A stretch of 33,084 nt of DNA from positions 1 to 33,084 of the forward strand of contig CAMWLJ010000034.1 of NCBI GenBank assembly GCA_947175055.1. Direction: 5' to 3'. This DNA is from an uncultured Lachnospiraceae bacterium (GTDB lineage Bacteria > Bacillota > Clostridia > Lachnospirales > Lachnospiraceae). Position numbers and translations under genes: made by a program. Positions 1-7,905 of the stretch are shown one piece after another; position 1 is the stretch's first letter; each line of letters begins with the position of its first letter. A model generated the notes under the pieces. That model ran no database searches. It had not been told where the DNA came from and saw only the letters and a program-made list of their open reading frames with translations.

Positions 1-101
1 TGGTGAAGTTCGCTAACAACAATATTCTTGCGCAGGCGGGGCAGTCCATGCTCAGCCAGGCGAATCAGGGCAATCAGAGTGCGCTGGCGCTGCTGCAGTA
101 G
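1..101 (+). CDS. Flagellin, 3' end only (gene starts before the window)
   Basis: Only the last 32 codons are present (frame beginning at base 3, TAG at 99-101). They encode the C-terminal D0 helix of flagellin, with the typical NNNILAQAGQSMLSQANQ stretch and the terminal LLQ. This helix packs in the core of the flagellar filament. The sequence is almost identical, in protein and DNA, to the last codons of the next gene (1258-1358), so the two are tandem paralogues whose ends are kept alike by recent duplication or gene conversion. The N-terminal and central domains lie outside the window, so the paralogue type cannot be named. Confidence 0.9.
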   Translation, partial: VKFANNNILAQAGQSMLSQANQGNQSALALLQ

Positions 102-142
102 GTGTTGTGTGAGATTGAACTGCTTCACGGATAGAAGAGAAT

Positions 143-189
143 GAGGGTGTAAGGCATGCAGGCAGGATCACAGCTTTACACCCTTTTTT
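143..189 (+). terminator. Rho-independent terminator after the first flagellin gene
   Basis: A 12-bp stem (agggtgtaaggc with gctttacaccct, one G-T pair) closes a 17-nt loop and is followed by six T. It lies between the two flagellin genes and ends only about 14 nt before the ribosome site of the second. Its stem and loop resemble the terminator after buk at 19533-19577; both loops contain ggatcaca. Confidence 0.85.
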
Positions 190-212
190 GACACTTCGGA
201 ATGGAGGAAAAT

Positions 213-1358
213 ATGGTCGTAAAACATAATATCATGGCGATGAATTCAAATCGCATGTTCAACTTGACAAACAAGAGTCAGGCCAGATCTACGGAGAAAT
301 TGTCTTCGGGTTATAAGATCAACCGTGCGGCAGACGACGCGGCAGGCTTATCGATATCAGAGAAAATGCGTCGTCAGATCAGGGGCCTTACACAGGCGTC
401 TGCCAATGCAGCGGACGGTATTTCCTGCGTGCAGACGGCGGAGGGAGCTTTGAATGAAGTCCACGATATGCTGCAGCGCATGAATGAGCTTGCGGTCAAA
501 GGTGCAAACGGGACATTGACTACAACGGACAGAAGCTATGTCCAGATGGAAGTCCGACAGTTGATGAGTGAGATTGACCGCATACAGTCCACCACCACTT
601 TTAACGAACAGAATCTGCTTGATGGTTCTTTTCAGAATATCGGGCTGCAGGTTGGAGCGGAATCCGGGCAGCATATTGCGATCACGATAGGGAATATGTG
701 CACGAATGACCTGATCGCCAGTGCCTTGTCGAAGGGAATCTGTTACCAGACGAATGACAAGACACCCTTGTGTACAGGACAGGATCTGCCGCCGACCGGG
801 ACAGAGAGGCCGGATGGACTGTATTATCAGTATGCGCGCCCGTTTACTTCTACGCATGCGAAAATAGAATATGTAAATTTAAACACGATCCAGCCATGGA
901 GTGCAGCGGGACATTCGCATCTTCTGGCGGCAAGAGATTTGACTATTTTTCATAGTTTTTCTTATGATTCGATCACAGATGAAAGGGTGAAGAACAGACT
1001 TACGATCGACGGCGCCAGTAATCCGAGTCCGACAGGAGGTATGGAGGAAGCACTGTCCGACAGAGCGCCTGATGTGCGGGATTTCCAGGCGCTGAATGTT
1101 TTTGCCAAGAGTGCGATCGCCGATGTGTCGGAGGTGCGTTCCAACCTGGGGGCTATTCAGAATCGCTTAGAGCACACGATCAGCAATCTGGATAATGTTG
1201 TGGAGAATACCACGTCGGCGGAATCGGCCATCAGGGATACGGATATTGCTACGGAGATGGTGAAGTACGCCAATAACAATATTCTTGCGCAGGCGGGGCA
1301 GTCTATGCTCAGCCAGGCGAATCAGAGTAATCAGAGTGCGCTGTCTCTGTTGCAGTAG
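213..1358 (+). CDS. Flagellin with an atypical, cysteine-containing central region
   Basis: Structural subunit of the flagellar filament, 381 aa from ATG 213. I chose this start because GGAGG at 203-207 sits 5 nt upstream; an in-frame ATG at 201 overlaps that ribosome site. Residues 1-150 form the conserved N-terminal D0/D1 region (SSGYKINRAADDAAGLSISE; LQRMNELAVKGANG near the TLR5-contact segment). The last ~90 residues form C-terminal D1/D0 (NLGAIQNRLEHTISNLDN and the LLQ end). Residues ~160-285 are a variable middle unlike any flagellin domain I recognise. The protein has Cys at about 72, 163, 177 and 187, which is unusual because flagellins are normally cysteine-free. Both conserved ends are intact and in one frame, so it is probably functional. 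No clear promoter lies between it and the preceding terminator. Confidence 0.93.
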   Translation: MVVKHNIMAMNSNRMFNLTNKSQARSTEKLSSGYKINRAADDAAGLSISEKMRRQIRGLTQASANAADGISCVQTAEGALNEVHDMLQRMNELAVKGANGTLTTTDRSYVQMEVRQLMSEIDRIQSTTTFNEQNLLDGSFQNIGLQVGAESGQHIAITIGNMCTNDLIASALSKGICYQTNDKTPLCTGQDLPPTGTERPDGLYYQYARPFTSTHAKIEYVNLNTIQPWSAAGHSHLLAARDLTIFHSFSYDSITDERVKNRLTIDGASNPSPTGGMEEALSDRAPDVRDFQALNVFAKSAIADVSEVRSNLGAIQNRLEHTISNLDNVVENTTSAESAIRDTDIATEMVKYANNNILAQAGQSMLSQANQSNQSALSLLQ

Positions 1359-1424
1359 CAGGTTAGTGTTTGCTCTGCTGCATCCCTTTCGCAGGGCTAA
1401 TGGCACGGGCGCGCAGAAAGTTTA

Positions 1425-1453
1425 TTGTATTTTCTGGTCTGTGGTGTTAGAAT
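1425..1453 (+). promoter_or_regulatory. Candidate sigma-A promoter of aspS
   Basis: TTGTAT (1425-1430), a 17-bp spacer and TAGAAT (1448-1453), preceded by TGT as an extended -10. Transcription would begin near 1460, about 37 nt before the aspS start. No T-box leader is visible. Confidence 0.6.
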
Positions 1454-1496
1454 GAGAAAAGCATTTGTCAGAAGAGAAAGGAATCAGGAGAATATG

Positions 1497-3260
1497 ATGC
1501 AGTCAAGAACACACACATGTAATGCGCTCAGACTGTCAGATACAGGAAGCCGGGTGACATTGGTCGGATGGTTTGAGAATATCAGACAGGTCAGCAAGAA
1601 TTTGGGATTTCTGCAGCTCCGGGATTTTTACGGGGTGACACAGATTGTTTTCGAGACAGAAGAAATGATGGAACGGTTGGAGGGTGTGAACAAGGAGTCT
1701 ACTCTGCTGATCGAGGGTACGGTGCGGGAGCGTTCCAATAAGACGAATACTATTCCCACCGGAGAGATCGAGGTGGTGCCCGACCGCGTGGAGGTGTTGG
1801 GTAAGTGTACGAATAATGTACTGCCTTTTGAAATCAGGCAGTCTAAGAATGCGGATGAGAATATCCGTCTGAAATACCGGTATTTGGATCTGCGTAATCC
1901 GGAAGTGAAGGATAAGATCCTGCTGCGCAGCCGTATTGTCACCGAGCTTCGCCAGAGAATGAATGATCTGGACTTTGTGGAGATCACGACGCCGATCTTG
2001 ACCTGTTCTTCGCCGGAAGGGGCAAGAGACTATCTGGTGCCGGCCAGGAATCATCCGGGCAAATTCTATGCGCTGCCCCAGGCACCGCAGCAGTTTAAAC
2101 AGATCCTGATGGCTTCCGGGTTCGACCGCTATTTTCAGATCGCGCCCTGCTTCCGGGACGAGGATGCCAGGGCAGACCGTTCACCGGGTGAATTCTATCA
2201 GCTGGATATGGAGATGGCTTTTGCCTCCCAGGAAGATGTATTTGCCGTGATCGAGCAGGTGCTGCCGCCGGTATTTGAGAAGTATGGTACGTACGATCAG
2301 GCTTCCATAGCGCCGTTTGTGCGGATCCCTTATCTGGAAGCATTGGAGAAGTACGGCACTGACAAGCCTGATCTGCGGATCGATCTTGTGGTGCAGGATG
2401 TGACAGAGCTGTTCGGGCAGCTTGACTTTGCACCGTTCAAGGATCATGTGATCAAGGCAGTGGTGACAGACGGTTATACGGCTACAAGGAAAGAAATCGA
2501 TAAGATGTGCGCAGATGTGGAGGTGGAGACCGGCAACAAGGCTTACTGGTTCCGCGTGGATGAGAGTGGCAATTATGTGGGCGGTATCTCCAAGTTCCTC
2601 ACAGAGCGCAAAGAAGAGGTAGACAAGCTGCTTGGATTAAAACCGGGCGATTTCGTGGGCGTGACGGCCGGTGATAAGAACGCGGCAGTGAAGACTTCCG
2701 GTGTGCTGCGCAGGATGCTGGGCATGAAGTCGGAGGGACATTTCAGGCAAGCCTGTTATGAGTTCTGCTGGATTGTGGACTTCCCCATGTATGAGATTGG
2801 GGAGGAGTCCGGAGAGATGGAATTTTGCCACAATCCTTTTTCTATGCCCCAGGGTGGTATGCAGGCGCTTGAGACGATGGAGCCGCTTGACATTCTGGCA
2901 TACCAGTATGACCTGGTATGTAATGGCGTGGAACTGTCTTCCGGGGCGGTCCGTAATCACGACCCAGAGATCATGGTGAAGGCGTTCCAGCTGGTAGGAC
3001 TGGGCGAGGAAGACGTGAAGGCGAAATTCCCGGCCATGTACAACGCATTCTGCTACGGCGCACCGCCGCATGCAGGCATTGCACCCGGTGTGGACAGGAT
3101 GGTCATGCTGTTGGCAGGCGAGGACAGTATCAGGGAGGTCATTCCCTTCCCGATGAACAAGCAGGCGCAGGATATCATGATGGGAGCACCGGCGCAGGTG
3201 GATGCAAGACAGCTTAAGGATGTGCATATTGAGATCAAATTGCCGAAGGAAGAGAAGTAG
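1497..3260 (+). CDS. aspS: Aspartyl-tRNA synthetase
   Basis: Charges tRNA-Asp with aspartate in the cytoplasm (class II synthetase). The product is about 588 aa, the normal size for the bacterial type. In order it shows an N-terminal OB-fold anticodon-binding domain (GWFENIRQVSKNLGFLQLRD), the class II core starting at RYLDLRN with motif 2 near FRDEDARADR, the bacterial GAD insertion in the middle (GVTAGDKNAAVKTSGVLRRM), and motif 3 near the end (GIAPGVDRMVMLLAG). ATG 1497 is preferred because AGGAG at 1486-1490 lies 6 nt upstream; ATG 1494 directly before it is possible. Longer starts would run into the promoter. It appears monocistronic, with a terminator directly after. Confidence 0.96.
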   Translation: MQSRTHTCNALRLSDTGSRVTLVGWFENIRQVSKNLGFLQLRDFYGVTQIVFETEEMMERLEGVNKESTLLIEGTVRERSNKTNTIPTGEIEVVPDRVEVLGKCTNNVLPFEIRQSKNADENIRLKYRYLDLRNPEVKDKILLRSRIVTELRQRMNDLDFVEITTPILTCSSPEGARDYLVPARNHPGKFYALPQAPQQFKQILMASGFDRYFQIAPCFRDEDARADRSPGEFYQLDMEMAFASQEDVFAVIEQVLPPVFEKYGTYDQASIAPFVRIPYLEALEKYGTDKPDLRIDLVVQDVTELFGQLDFAPFKDHVIKAVVTDGYTATRKEIDKMCADVEVETGNKAYWFRVDESGNYVGGISKFLTERKEEVDKLLGLKPGDFVGVTAGDKNAAVKTSGVLRRMLGMKSEGHFRQACYEFCWIVDFPMYEIGEESGEMEFCHNPFSMPQGGMQALETMEPLDILAYQYDLVCNGVELSSGAVRNHDPEIMVKAFQLVGLGEEDVKAKFPAMYNAFCYGAPPHAGIAPGVDRMVMLLAGEDSIREVIPFPMNKQAQDIMMGAPAQVDARQLKDVHIEIKLPKEEK

Positions 3261-3269
3261 GCAAATTTT

Positions 3270-3299
3270 AGAGCGTCAGATATGATCTGGCGCTCTTTG
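3270..3299 (+). terminator. Terminator between aspS and the convergent AraC gene
   Basis: An 11-bp stem (agagcgtcaga with tctggcgctct, one wobble) with a 5-nt loop, followed by TTTGAT. It lies 10 nt after the aspS stop, between convergent genes, and may serve both strands. Confidence 0.75.
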
Positions 3300-3328
3300 A
3301 TATATCTTATATGACAAAAAGCAATATA

Positions 3329-4168
3329 TTACGATACAGGCGGCCGATGCGCCTGTCTGTAATCTGCGGGAGAGATCCCGTATTTTTTTTTGAACTGAAT
3401 GTAGAAACTTTGCCGGGAACCCATACCGATCACGGTATCTATTTCACCGATGCTGATGTCGGAATGGGTAAGCAGGTTTTTGGCTGCTTCAAGGCGCAGG
3501 GAAGTCAGATACTGCCAGATAGTATTGCCAGTGCACTTTTTGAAGATACGTTCCATGTAAGTGGGGTTCAGATTGACATGCTCTGCTATCTCGGCAACGG
3601 AACGGATCTTGCTGTAATGGTATTGGATATAGAGTTTGATCTGCCTGATATAGTCAATCCGGTTGGTATCATACTGCGTGAAAAGGCGGGGAATATCCAT
3701 CAGCAGTTTGGCCGTCGCACATGTAAGATAGAAGCTGCTTTCTTCGTTGCAGAAGATTTCGTAAAGATTAAGCAGGTCAGCATAAATACTGCGGCCGTCA
3801 GGCAGGACCCGGGCAGCAGTAAAAAGAGACCAGAAGCGCTGGGCGGCAGGATCTTTGTGAAGAAGTATATCTGCATCTGCCAGGCCGATGATTCCCTCCT
3901 GCATGGTGAAGGAAGCACCCAGCACGGTACAGGGAGTGTCCGGATGAAAAATTTTACGGTGAGGCAGACTGGAATCCAGGACCAGCAAGTTCCTGCACGA
4001 TAAGTCATAGGGGACATCATTGACCAGATAAGTGCATGAGCCCTCGACGATATAATTAAGTTCCAGCCATCCATGGGCATGAGGTGACATGGAATAGTGC
4101 TTCCAATCGGAATTGATATAGGCATTGTCCGGGTTAAAGACCAGACCAGATAAATTCGTTGTTTTCAT
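3329..4168 (-). CDS. AraC-family transcriptional regulator
   Basis: Cytoplasmic regulator of 279 aa. Residues ~1-100 form an AraC-type cupin sensor half (MSPHAHGWLELNYIVEGSC, then a second beta segment around LLVLDSSLPHRKIF). Residues ~180-275 form the two helix-turn-helix units: AEIAEHVNLNPTYMERIFKK, then IGEIDTVIGMGSRQSFYIQF, ending in the classic KKYGISPADYR. The gene is divergent from an aldo/keto reductase gene, with 146 bp between the starts holding a pair of repeated GCAAC/TTGCA sites, so it probably controls that gene and itself. The cupin suggests a small sugar or related ligand, which is not identifiable here. No clear Shine-Dalgarno sequence precedes the ATG. Confidence 0.92.
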   Translation of the reverse strand: MKTTNLSGLVFNPDNAYINSDWKHYSMSPHAHGWLELNYIVEGSCTYLVNDVPYDLSCRNLLVLDSSLPHRKIFHPDTPCTVLGASFTMQEGIIGLADADILLHKDPAAQRFWSLFTAARVLPDGRSIYADLLNLYEIFCNEESSFYLTCATAKLLMDIPRLFTQYDTNRIDYIRQIKLYIQYHYSKIRSVAEIAEHVNLNPTYMERIFKKCTGNTIWQYLTSLRLEAAKNLLTHSDISIGEIDTVIGMGSRQSFYIQFKKKYGISPADYRQAHRPPVS

Positions 4169-4198
4169 AGTGTCTTATTATAAAGGATAATGTTAAAA

Positions 4199-4290
4199 AT
4201 AGCAACTTTTGTTTGCATGATAAGTTGGGAAAAATGCTGGTTTTTGGAGTATAAAATTAATATAATATAGCAACAGTATTTGCAATATGA
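4199..4290. promoter_or_regulatory. Divergent control region with two copies of an AraC-type candidate operator
   Basis: ATAGCAAC followed by TTTGCA occurs at 4199-4217 and again at 4267-4284, exactly 68 bp apart in the same orientation; each copy has GCAA/TTGC dyad character. A possible promoter for the reductase, TTGGGA (4225-4230) with TATAAAAT (4250-4257), lies between them. Paired direct repeats bracketing a promoter are a common arrangement for AraC-family regulators. That the neighbouring regulator binds here is inference. Confidence 0.5.
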
Positions 4291-4314
4291 TCATAAAAAG
4301 AGAGGAGAATTACA

Positions 4315-5319
4315 ATGTATCAAGCTGAGAAAACACGATATGATTCAGGAATGATCTATAACAGATGCGGCAGAAGTGGTCTTCTGCTTCCGGCTTTTTC
4401 TCTGGGAATGTGGCATAATTTCGGGTCGGTTGACAGTATGGAGAATATGAAAAAAATACTGTTCACGGCGTTTGATAACGGGATTACTCATTTTGACCTG
4501 GCGAACAACTATGGGCCGGTATATGGGAGTGCGGAAGAAAACATGGGGCGGATCTTGCGGTCCGATTTGCTGCCTTACAGGGACGAGCTGGTGATATCCA
4601 CCAAGGCAGGATATGATATGTGGCAAGGTCCCTATGGAAACTGGGGATCGAAGAAATATCTGACTGCAAGTCTGGATCAGAGCCTGAAAAGAATGGGGCT
4701 TGATTATGTGGACATTTATTATCATCACCGTCCCGATCCTGAGACGCCCTTGGAGGAGACTATGATGGCGCTTGATCTGCTGGTGCGTCAGGGGAAAGCA
4801 CTCTATGTGGGAATCTCCAATTATAATAAAGAGCAGACGAAGCAGGCCTACAGGATTCTCCAGGAGTTAAAAACGCCGTTTATCATACATCAGGTTTCGT
4901 ACTCCATGCTAAACCGATGGATCGAAGAGGACGGACTGAAAGAGTATCTGTACGGGAAGGGAATCGGCTGTATCGCGTTCAGTCCTCTGCAGCAGGGGAT
5001 TCTGACGGGAAAATATCTGACAGGGATTCCGAAAGACTCCAGGATCGGGCAGCACAAAAGTCCTTATCTGCATGAAAGTGATCTGGATCAAGGGATGCTG
5101 CATAAGGTACAGGCACTCCATGAAATTGCGGAAGAAAGAGGACAGTCTCTGACCCAGATGGCACTGGCATGGCTCTTGCGGGATGATAAGGTCACATCGG
5201 TATTGATCGGTGCGAGCAGGCCTCAGCAGATCCTGGAAAATATCAAGGCGCTGGATCACACCTCCTTCAGTGGGGAAGAACTGGCGAGGATCGATGCGAT
5301 CGTTTATGGGGGAGCATGA
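4315..5319 (+). CDS. Aldo/keto reductase, YghZ/L-glyceraldehyde-3-phosphate reductase-like
   Basis: NADPH-dependent aldehyde or ketone reductase with a TIM-barrel fold, 334 aa. The catalytic tetrad is visible: Asp61 and Tyr66 (FDLANNYG), Lys97 (ISTKAGYD) and His138 (YYHHRPD). The C-terminal cofactor segment SVLIGASRPQQILEN is also present. Overall it most resembles the AKR14/YghZ group, which reduces L-glyceraldehyde 3-phosphate and methylglyoxal, but the true substrate is unknown. The start is supported by AGGAG at 4303-4307, 7 nt upstream. It is divergent from the AraC regulator and followed after ~210 bp by a sugar ABC operon in the same direction, which suggests, but does not prove, a role in the same carbohydrate pathway. 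Confidence 0.9.
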   Translation: MYQAEKTRYDSGMIYNRCGRSGLLLPAFSLGMWHNFGSVDSMENMKKILFTAFDNGITHFDLANNYGPVYGSAEENMGRILRSDLLPYRDELVISTKAGYDMWQGPYGNWGSKKYLTASLDQSLKRMGLDYVDIYYHHRPDPETPLEETMMALDLLVRQGKALYVGISNYNKEQTKQAYRILQELKTPFIIHQVSYSMLNRWIEEDGLKEYLYGKGIGCIAFSPLQQGILTGKYLTGIPKDSRIGQHKSPYLHESDLDQGMLHKVQALHEIAEERGQSLTQMALAWLLRDDKVTSVLIGASRPQQILENIKALDHTSFSGEELARIDAIVYGGA

Positions 5320-5435
5320 GAAGAATATTTATGCTTATGCACGGATATTCCATTTGGAACACGTTCTATCCATGGTTTTTGCGAATGAGGGCGGGTATAC
5401 TGACAGCATGATACACAAAACGAACGCGTACATAA

Positions 5436-5517
5436 GCAAAACGCAAAATTTTCAATCGCGAGATTTGTGTCTGCGCGTTGCTTGCCACAAACTCGATATG
5501 CGCAAAAAGCAGCGCAG
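5436..5517 (+). promoter_or_regulatory. Structured leader of the sugar transport operon with two alternative hairpins
   Basis: The 212-bp gap before the binding-protein gene carries overlapping inverted repeats. One pairs 5436-5445 (GCAAaaCGCA) with 5472-5481 (TGCGcgTTGC). The other pairs 5471-5483 (CTGCGC, GT bulge, TGCTT) with 5507-5517 (AAGCAGCGCAG) and ends 4 nt before the GGAGG ribosome site. Both use 5471-5483, so they cannot form together. A weak -10-like TATACT is at 5396-5401. Regulation is inferred from pairing only. Confidence 0.4.
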
Positions 5518-5531
5518 AAATGGAGGTAATT

Positions 5532-6932
5532 ATGAAAAGAAGAATTGCAGCTTTGATGCTTGGCATGGTGGTGATGGCAGTTTCTTTGACAGGGTGTGGA
5601 AAGGCAGATAAAGCGCCTGCAGCACAGCCGGAAAAGACGGCGGAGGAAAGTGCATCTGCGGAAGAAAGTGTACAGGTGGAGGATAGTACACAGGCAGAGG
5701 ACAGTGCACAGTCTGCAGAAGACGGTAGTGTGGGAAGTGACAAGGAAGCAGAGATCACGATCTATACTTACTATTCGGAGGCGGCAAAAGTGACGATCGA
5801 TGCCGCTCTGCCTCAGATGCAGAAACTTTATCCGAATGTTACATTCCATATTGAGCATAGGACGGATGCGGACGGTTCCGTACTCCGTACCAGGGCAGCG
5901 GTCGGAGAACTGCCGGAGATCATGGAACTGACAGGTGCGTTAACGGAGACCTTTGTGCAGTCGGATGATATCCTGCCGTTGGACGATGCGATAGAACGCA
6001 CAGGGTTTATGGATAAGTTTATTCCCGGCGCGTTGGACGGAAAGCAGTTCGCGGACGGACACTATTACGCGATCGGCCCATCTATTCCCGAGAATGCCAT
6101 GTTCTATTATAACAAGGCGGTTTTTGAGGAATTGGGATTGAGCGCTCCGAAGAATTATGATGAATTTAAGAATGTTATACAGACTCTGAAAGATGCCGGG
6201 AAAATACCGTTGGCGCTTTTTGGACAGGAGCAGTGGCCGGGACTGCAGATGTATGATCTTGCGGTGATCGCAGAGGGCAATGTGGAAGGAATAGGCGCGC
6301 TGGAAAAGGAGAATATCATTACATCCGACGAGGCTTATCTGAGAGCGGCGGAGAAATTACAGGAGCTGGTACAGATGGGGCTGATCGGAAGCGGCGCTTT
6401 CAGTACCAACAGTGCGCAGGCGATGGAGAATGTGAAACTTGGAAATGCCGGCATGTATTTCTGCGGAGCATGGTATCTGACCGACTGTGCGGAATATGGA
6501 GATAACATTGATTTCTTTGATTACAATCCCTTTGCGGACGCCGGAAAAGAAGAGGAACTGCGTTGGTATAAATCCGGCGGTAAGGCGGCGGCAGGCGGCT
6601 ACGGGGTCAGCGCAAACTGTGAAGATCCCGATCTGATCAAAGAGATAGCACTTCAATTTTCCATAGAGAAGACAAGAGCGGCGACGAAGGCAACTTCCGC
6701 GATCAACCTGCTGAGTGAGGATGTACAGCCTGACCAGCCCAGGAGCGAATCTTTTGAACGGTATGCGACAAGTGTGACAAGTTACGAGAATATGTCTAAG
6801 TACGGATGGGCTTTGGAGAGTCCGGAACTCTATACAGTTCTTCAGTCCTCTACTGAGAAACTGCTTACCGGAACTGTTGAACCGGAAGCATACATTGCGG
6901 AACTCGACCAACTGATTTCCGAGATTGAATAG
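5532..6932 (+). CDS. ABC transporter sugar-binding lipoprotein
   Basis: Extracellular solute-binding protein of the family 1 (MalE/UgpB-like) type, 466 aa from ATG 5532, which has GGAGG at 5522-5526 five nt upstream. It begins with a lipoprotein signal peptide (MKRRIAALMLGMVVM) and lipobox LTGC, so Cys22 would be lipid-anchored. A low-complexity acidic Glu/Ser/Ala tether (~28-70) follows, and the mature domain starts near ITIYTYYS. Typical family 1 segments include ENAMFYYNKAVFEELGL and GNAGMYFCGAWYLTD. It delivers its ligand to the two permeases downstream. The ligand is probably an oligosaccharide or other sugar, not deducible here. A hairpin just after the stop may keep its expression above that of the permeases. 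Confidence 0.93.
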   Translation: MKRRIAALMLGMVVMAVSLTGCGKADKAPAAQPEKTAEESASAEESVQVEDSTQAEDSAQSAEDGSVGSDKEAEITIYTYYSEAAKVTIDAALPQMQKLYPNVTFHIEHRTDADGSVLRTRAAVGELPEIMELTGALTETFVQSDDILPLDDAIERTGFMDKFIPGALDGKQFADGHYYAIGPSIPENAMFYYNKAVFEELGLSAPKNYDEFKNVIQTLKDAGKIPLALFGQEQWPGLQMYDLAVIAEGNVEGIGALEKENIITSDEAYLRAAEKLQELVQMGLIGSGAFSTNSAQAMENVKLGNAGMYFCGAWYLTDCAEYGDNIDFFDYNPFADAGKEEELRWYKSGGKAAAGGYGVSANCEDPDLIKEIALQFSIEKTRAATKATSAINLLSEDVQPDQPRSESFERYATSVTSYENMSKYGWALESPELYTVLQSSTEKLLTGTVEPEAYIAELDQLISEIE

Positions 6933-6939
6933 AAGGAGG

Positions 6940-6969
6940 GAGGGTGGATGTGATCAGACAACCACCCTC
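6940..6969 (+). terminator. Intercistronic hairpin, probably a leaky terminator or mRNA stabiliser
   Basis: A perfect 8-bp stem (GAGGGTGG with CCACCCTC) around a 14-nt loop, 7 nt after the binding-protein stop and followed by TTTATG. Such hairpins are common between binding-protein and permease genes, where they give excess binding protein. The weak T-run argues against full termination. Confidence 0.55.
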
Positions 6970-7007
6970 TTTATGTGTCTATATGATTTGGAAAGGCAGG
7001 TGTCTGG

Positions 7008-7892
7008 ATGAATATTCTATTTCAACGAAACAAAAGAGCGCTGATCGTTTTTATGGCGCCATTGATCATGATCTTTATGGTGATCATCATCATTCCATTG
7101 GGGCATGCTTTTGTGATGAGCTTTACCGAATGGGATGGTGTGAATGAAGCTGCGTTCACGGGACTCACTAATTATAAGAAACTGTTTACCTCCCCGGATC
7201 TTGTGATCTCCTTGAAAAACAGCGCGATATTTTCAGTGTTTCTGACGGTTTATCAGCTGGGTATAGGGTTACTGTTTGCTTTTATCCTCGTAAACAGTAA
7301 AATAAAAGGAAAAAAATTTTTTAAGGACGCTTTTTTTCTGCCGCAAGTGCTTTCGGTGTCTGTCGTAGCGCAATTGTGGATCTCTGTCTATCATGGAGAT
7401 TTCGGATTGATCAATCAGTTGGCAGCAGCGCTTGGGCTGGAATGGCGGCAGCAATGGCTGAGTGAGCCTGTTAAGGGGATCATAGCCATCGTGGCGGCAG
7501 AATCGTGGAAAGGTATGGGATATCATATGTTGATCCTGTATGCAGCCATGCATAATGTGCCGAAAGTATATTATGAAGCGTCCACTATTGACGGGGCAAG
7601 TGCCTGGCAGCAATTCAGAAATATCACGATTCCGTTGATCGCACCGACTTTAAAGGCATGCTTTATCATGGCATTTACATTTGGATTTCGTGCTTTTGAG
7701 CAGATTTTTATCATGACGAAAGGCGGACCGGGGAATTATACATATACGTTGTCGATCATGTTGTATAAATCGCTGTTCGGCATGCAGAAATACGGATACG
7801 CCAATGCAGTCGCCATGCTTATTGTCGTGATCTGTGTTGCAATCATGCTCATTGTGGAAAGGGTAACAAAAAATATGCAGGTGGAATATTAA
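7008..7892 (+). CDS. ABC sugar transporter permease (MsmF/UgpA-like)
   Basis: Inner-membrane permease of the MalF superfamily, carbohydrate uptake type 1, 294 aa. There are six predicted membrane segments, the first at ~10-32 (FMAPLIMIFMVIIIIPLGHA). The EAA loop that docks on the ATPase is visible at YYEASTIDGASAWQQFRNIT followed by IPLIAPTL. The FIMTKGGPGNYTYTL stretch near the C-terminus is typical of this subgroup. A Shine-Dalgarno-like AGGCAGG lies 7 nt before ATG 7008. It pairs with the permease 13 nt downstream. No ATPase gene lies in the operon; as in many Firmicutes, a shared MsmX/MsmK-type ATPase elsewhere probably energises uptake. Confidence 0.94.
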   Translation: MNILFQRNKRALIVFMAPLIMIFMVIIIIPLGHAFVMSFTEWDGVNEAAFTGLTNYKKLFTSPDLVISLKNSAIFSVFLTVYQLGIGLLFAFILVNSKIKGKKFFKDAFFLPQVLSVSVVAQLWISVYHGDFGLINQLAAALGLEWRQQWLSEPVKGIIAIVAAESWKGMGYHMLILYAAMHNVPKVYYEASTIDGASAWQQFRNITIPLIAPTLKACFIMAFTFGFRAFEQIFIMTKGGPGNYTYTLSIMLYKSLFGMQKYGYANAVAMLIVVICVAIMLIVERVTKNMQVEY

Positions 7893-7905
7893 GGAGGGCA
7901 GCGGC

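Noticed and set aside
357-857. 166-codon minus-strand frame opposite flagellin
   Set aside because: A shadow of the conserved flagellin N-terminal domain; no independent support.
1359-1496. Possible T-box riboswitch before aspS
   Set aside because: The gap is short, and neither a T-box bulge sequence nor a specifier stem is visible; a normal promoter explains it.
3311-4003. 230-codon open frame on the plus strand
   Set aside because: Antisense to the AraC regulator, whose minus-strand frame shows full family motifs; the plus frame has no domain, and its own start overlaps the aspS terminator region.
5210-5611. 133-codon plus-strand frame bridging the reductase and binding-protein genes
   Set aside because: Overlaps the ends of two firm genes in another frame and has no ribosome site; the middle part is better explained as a structured leader.
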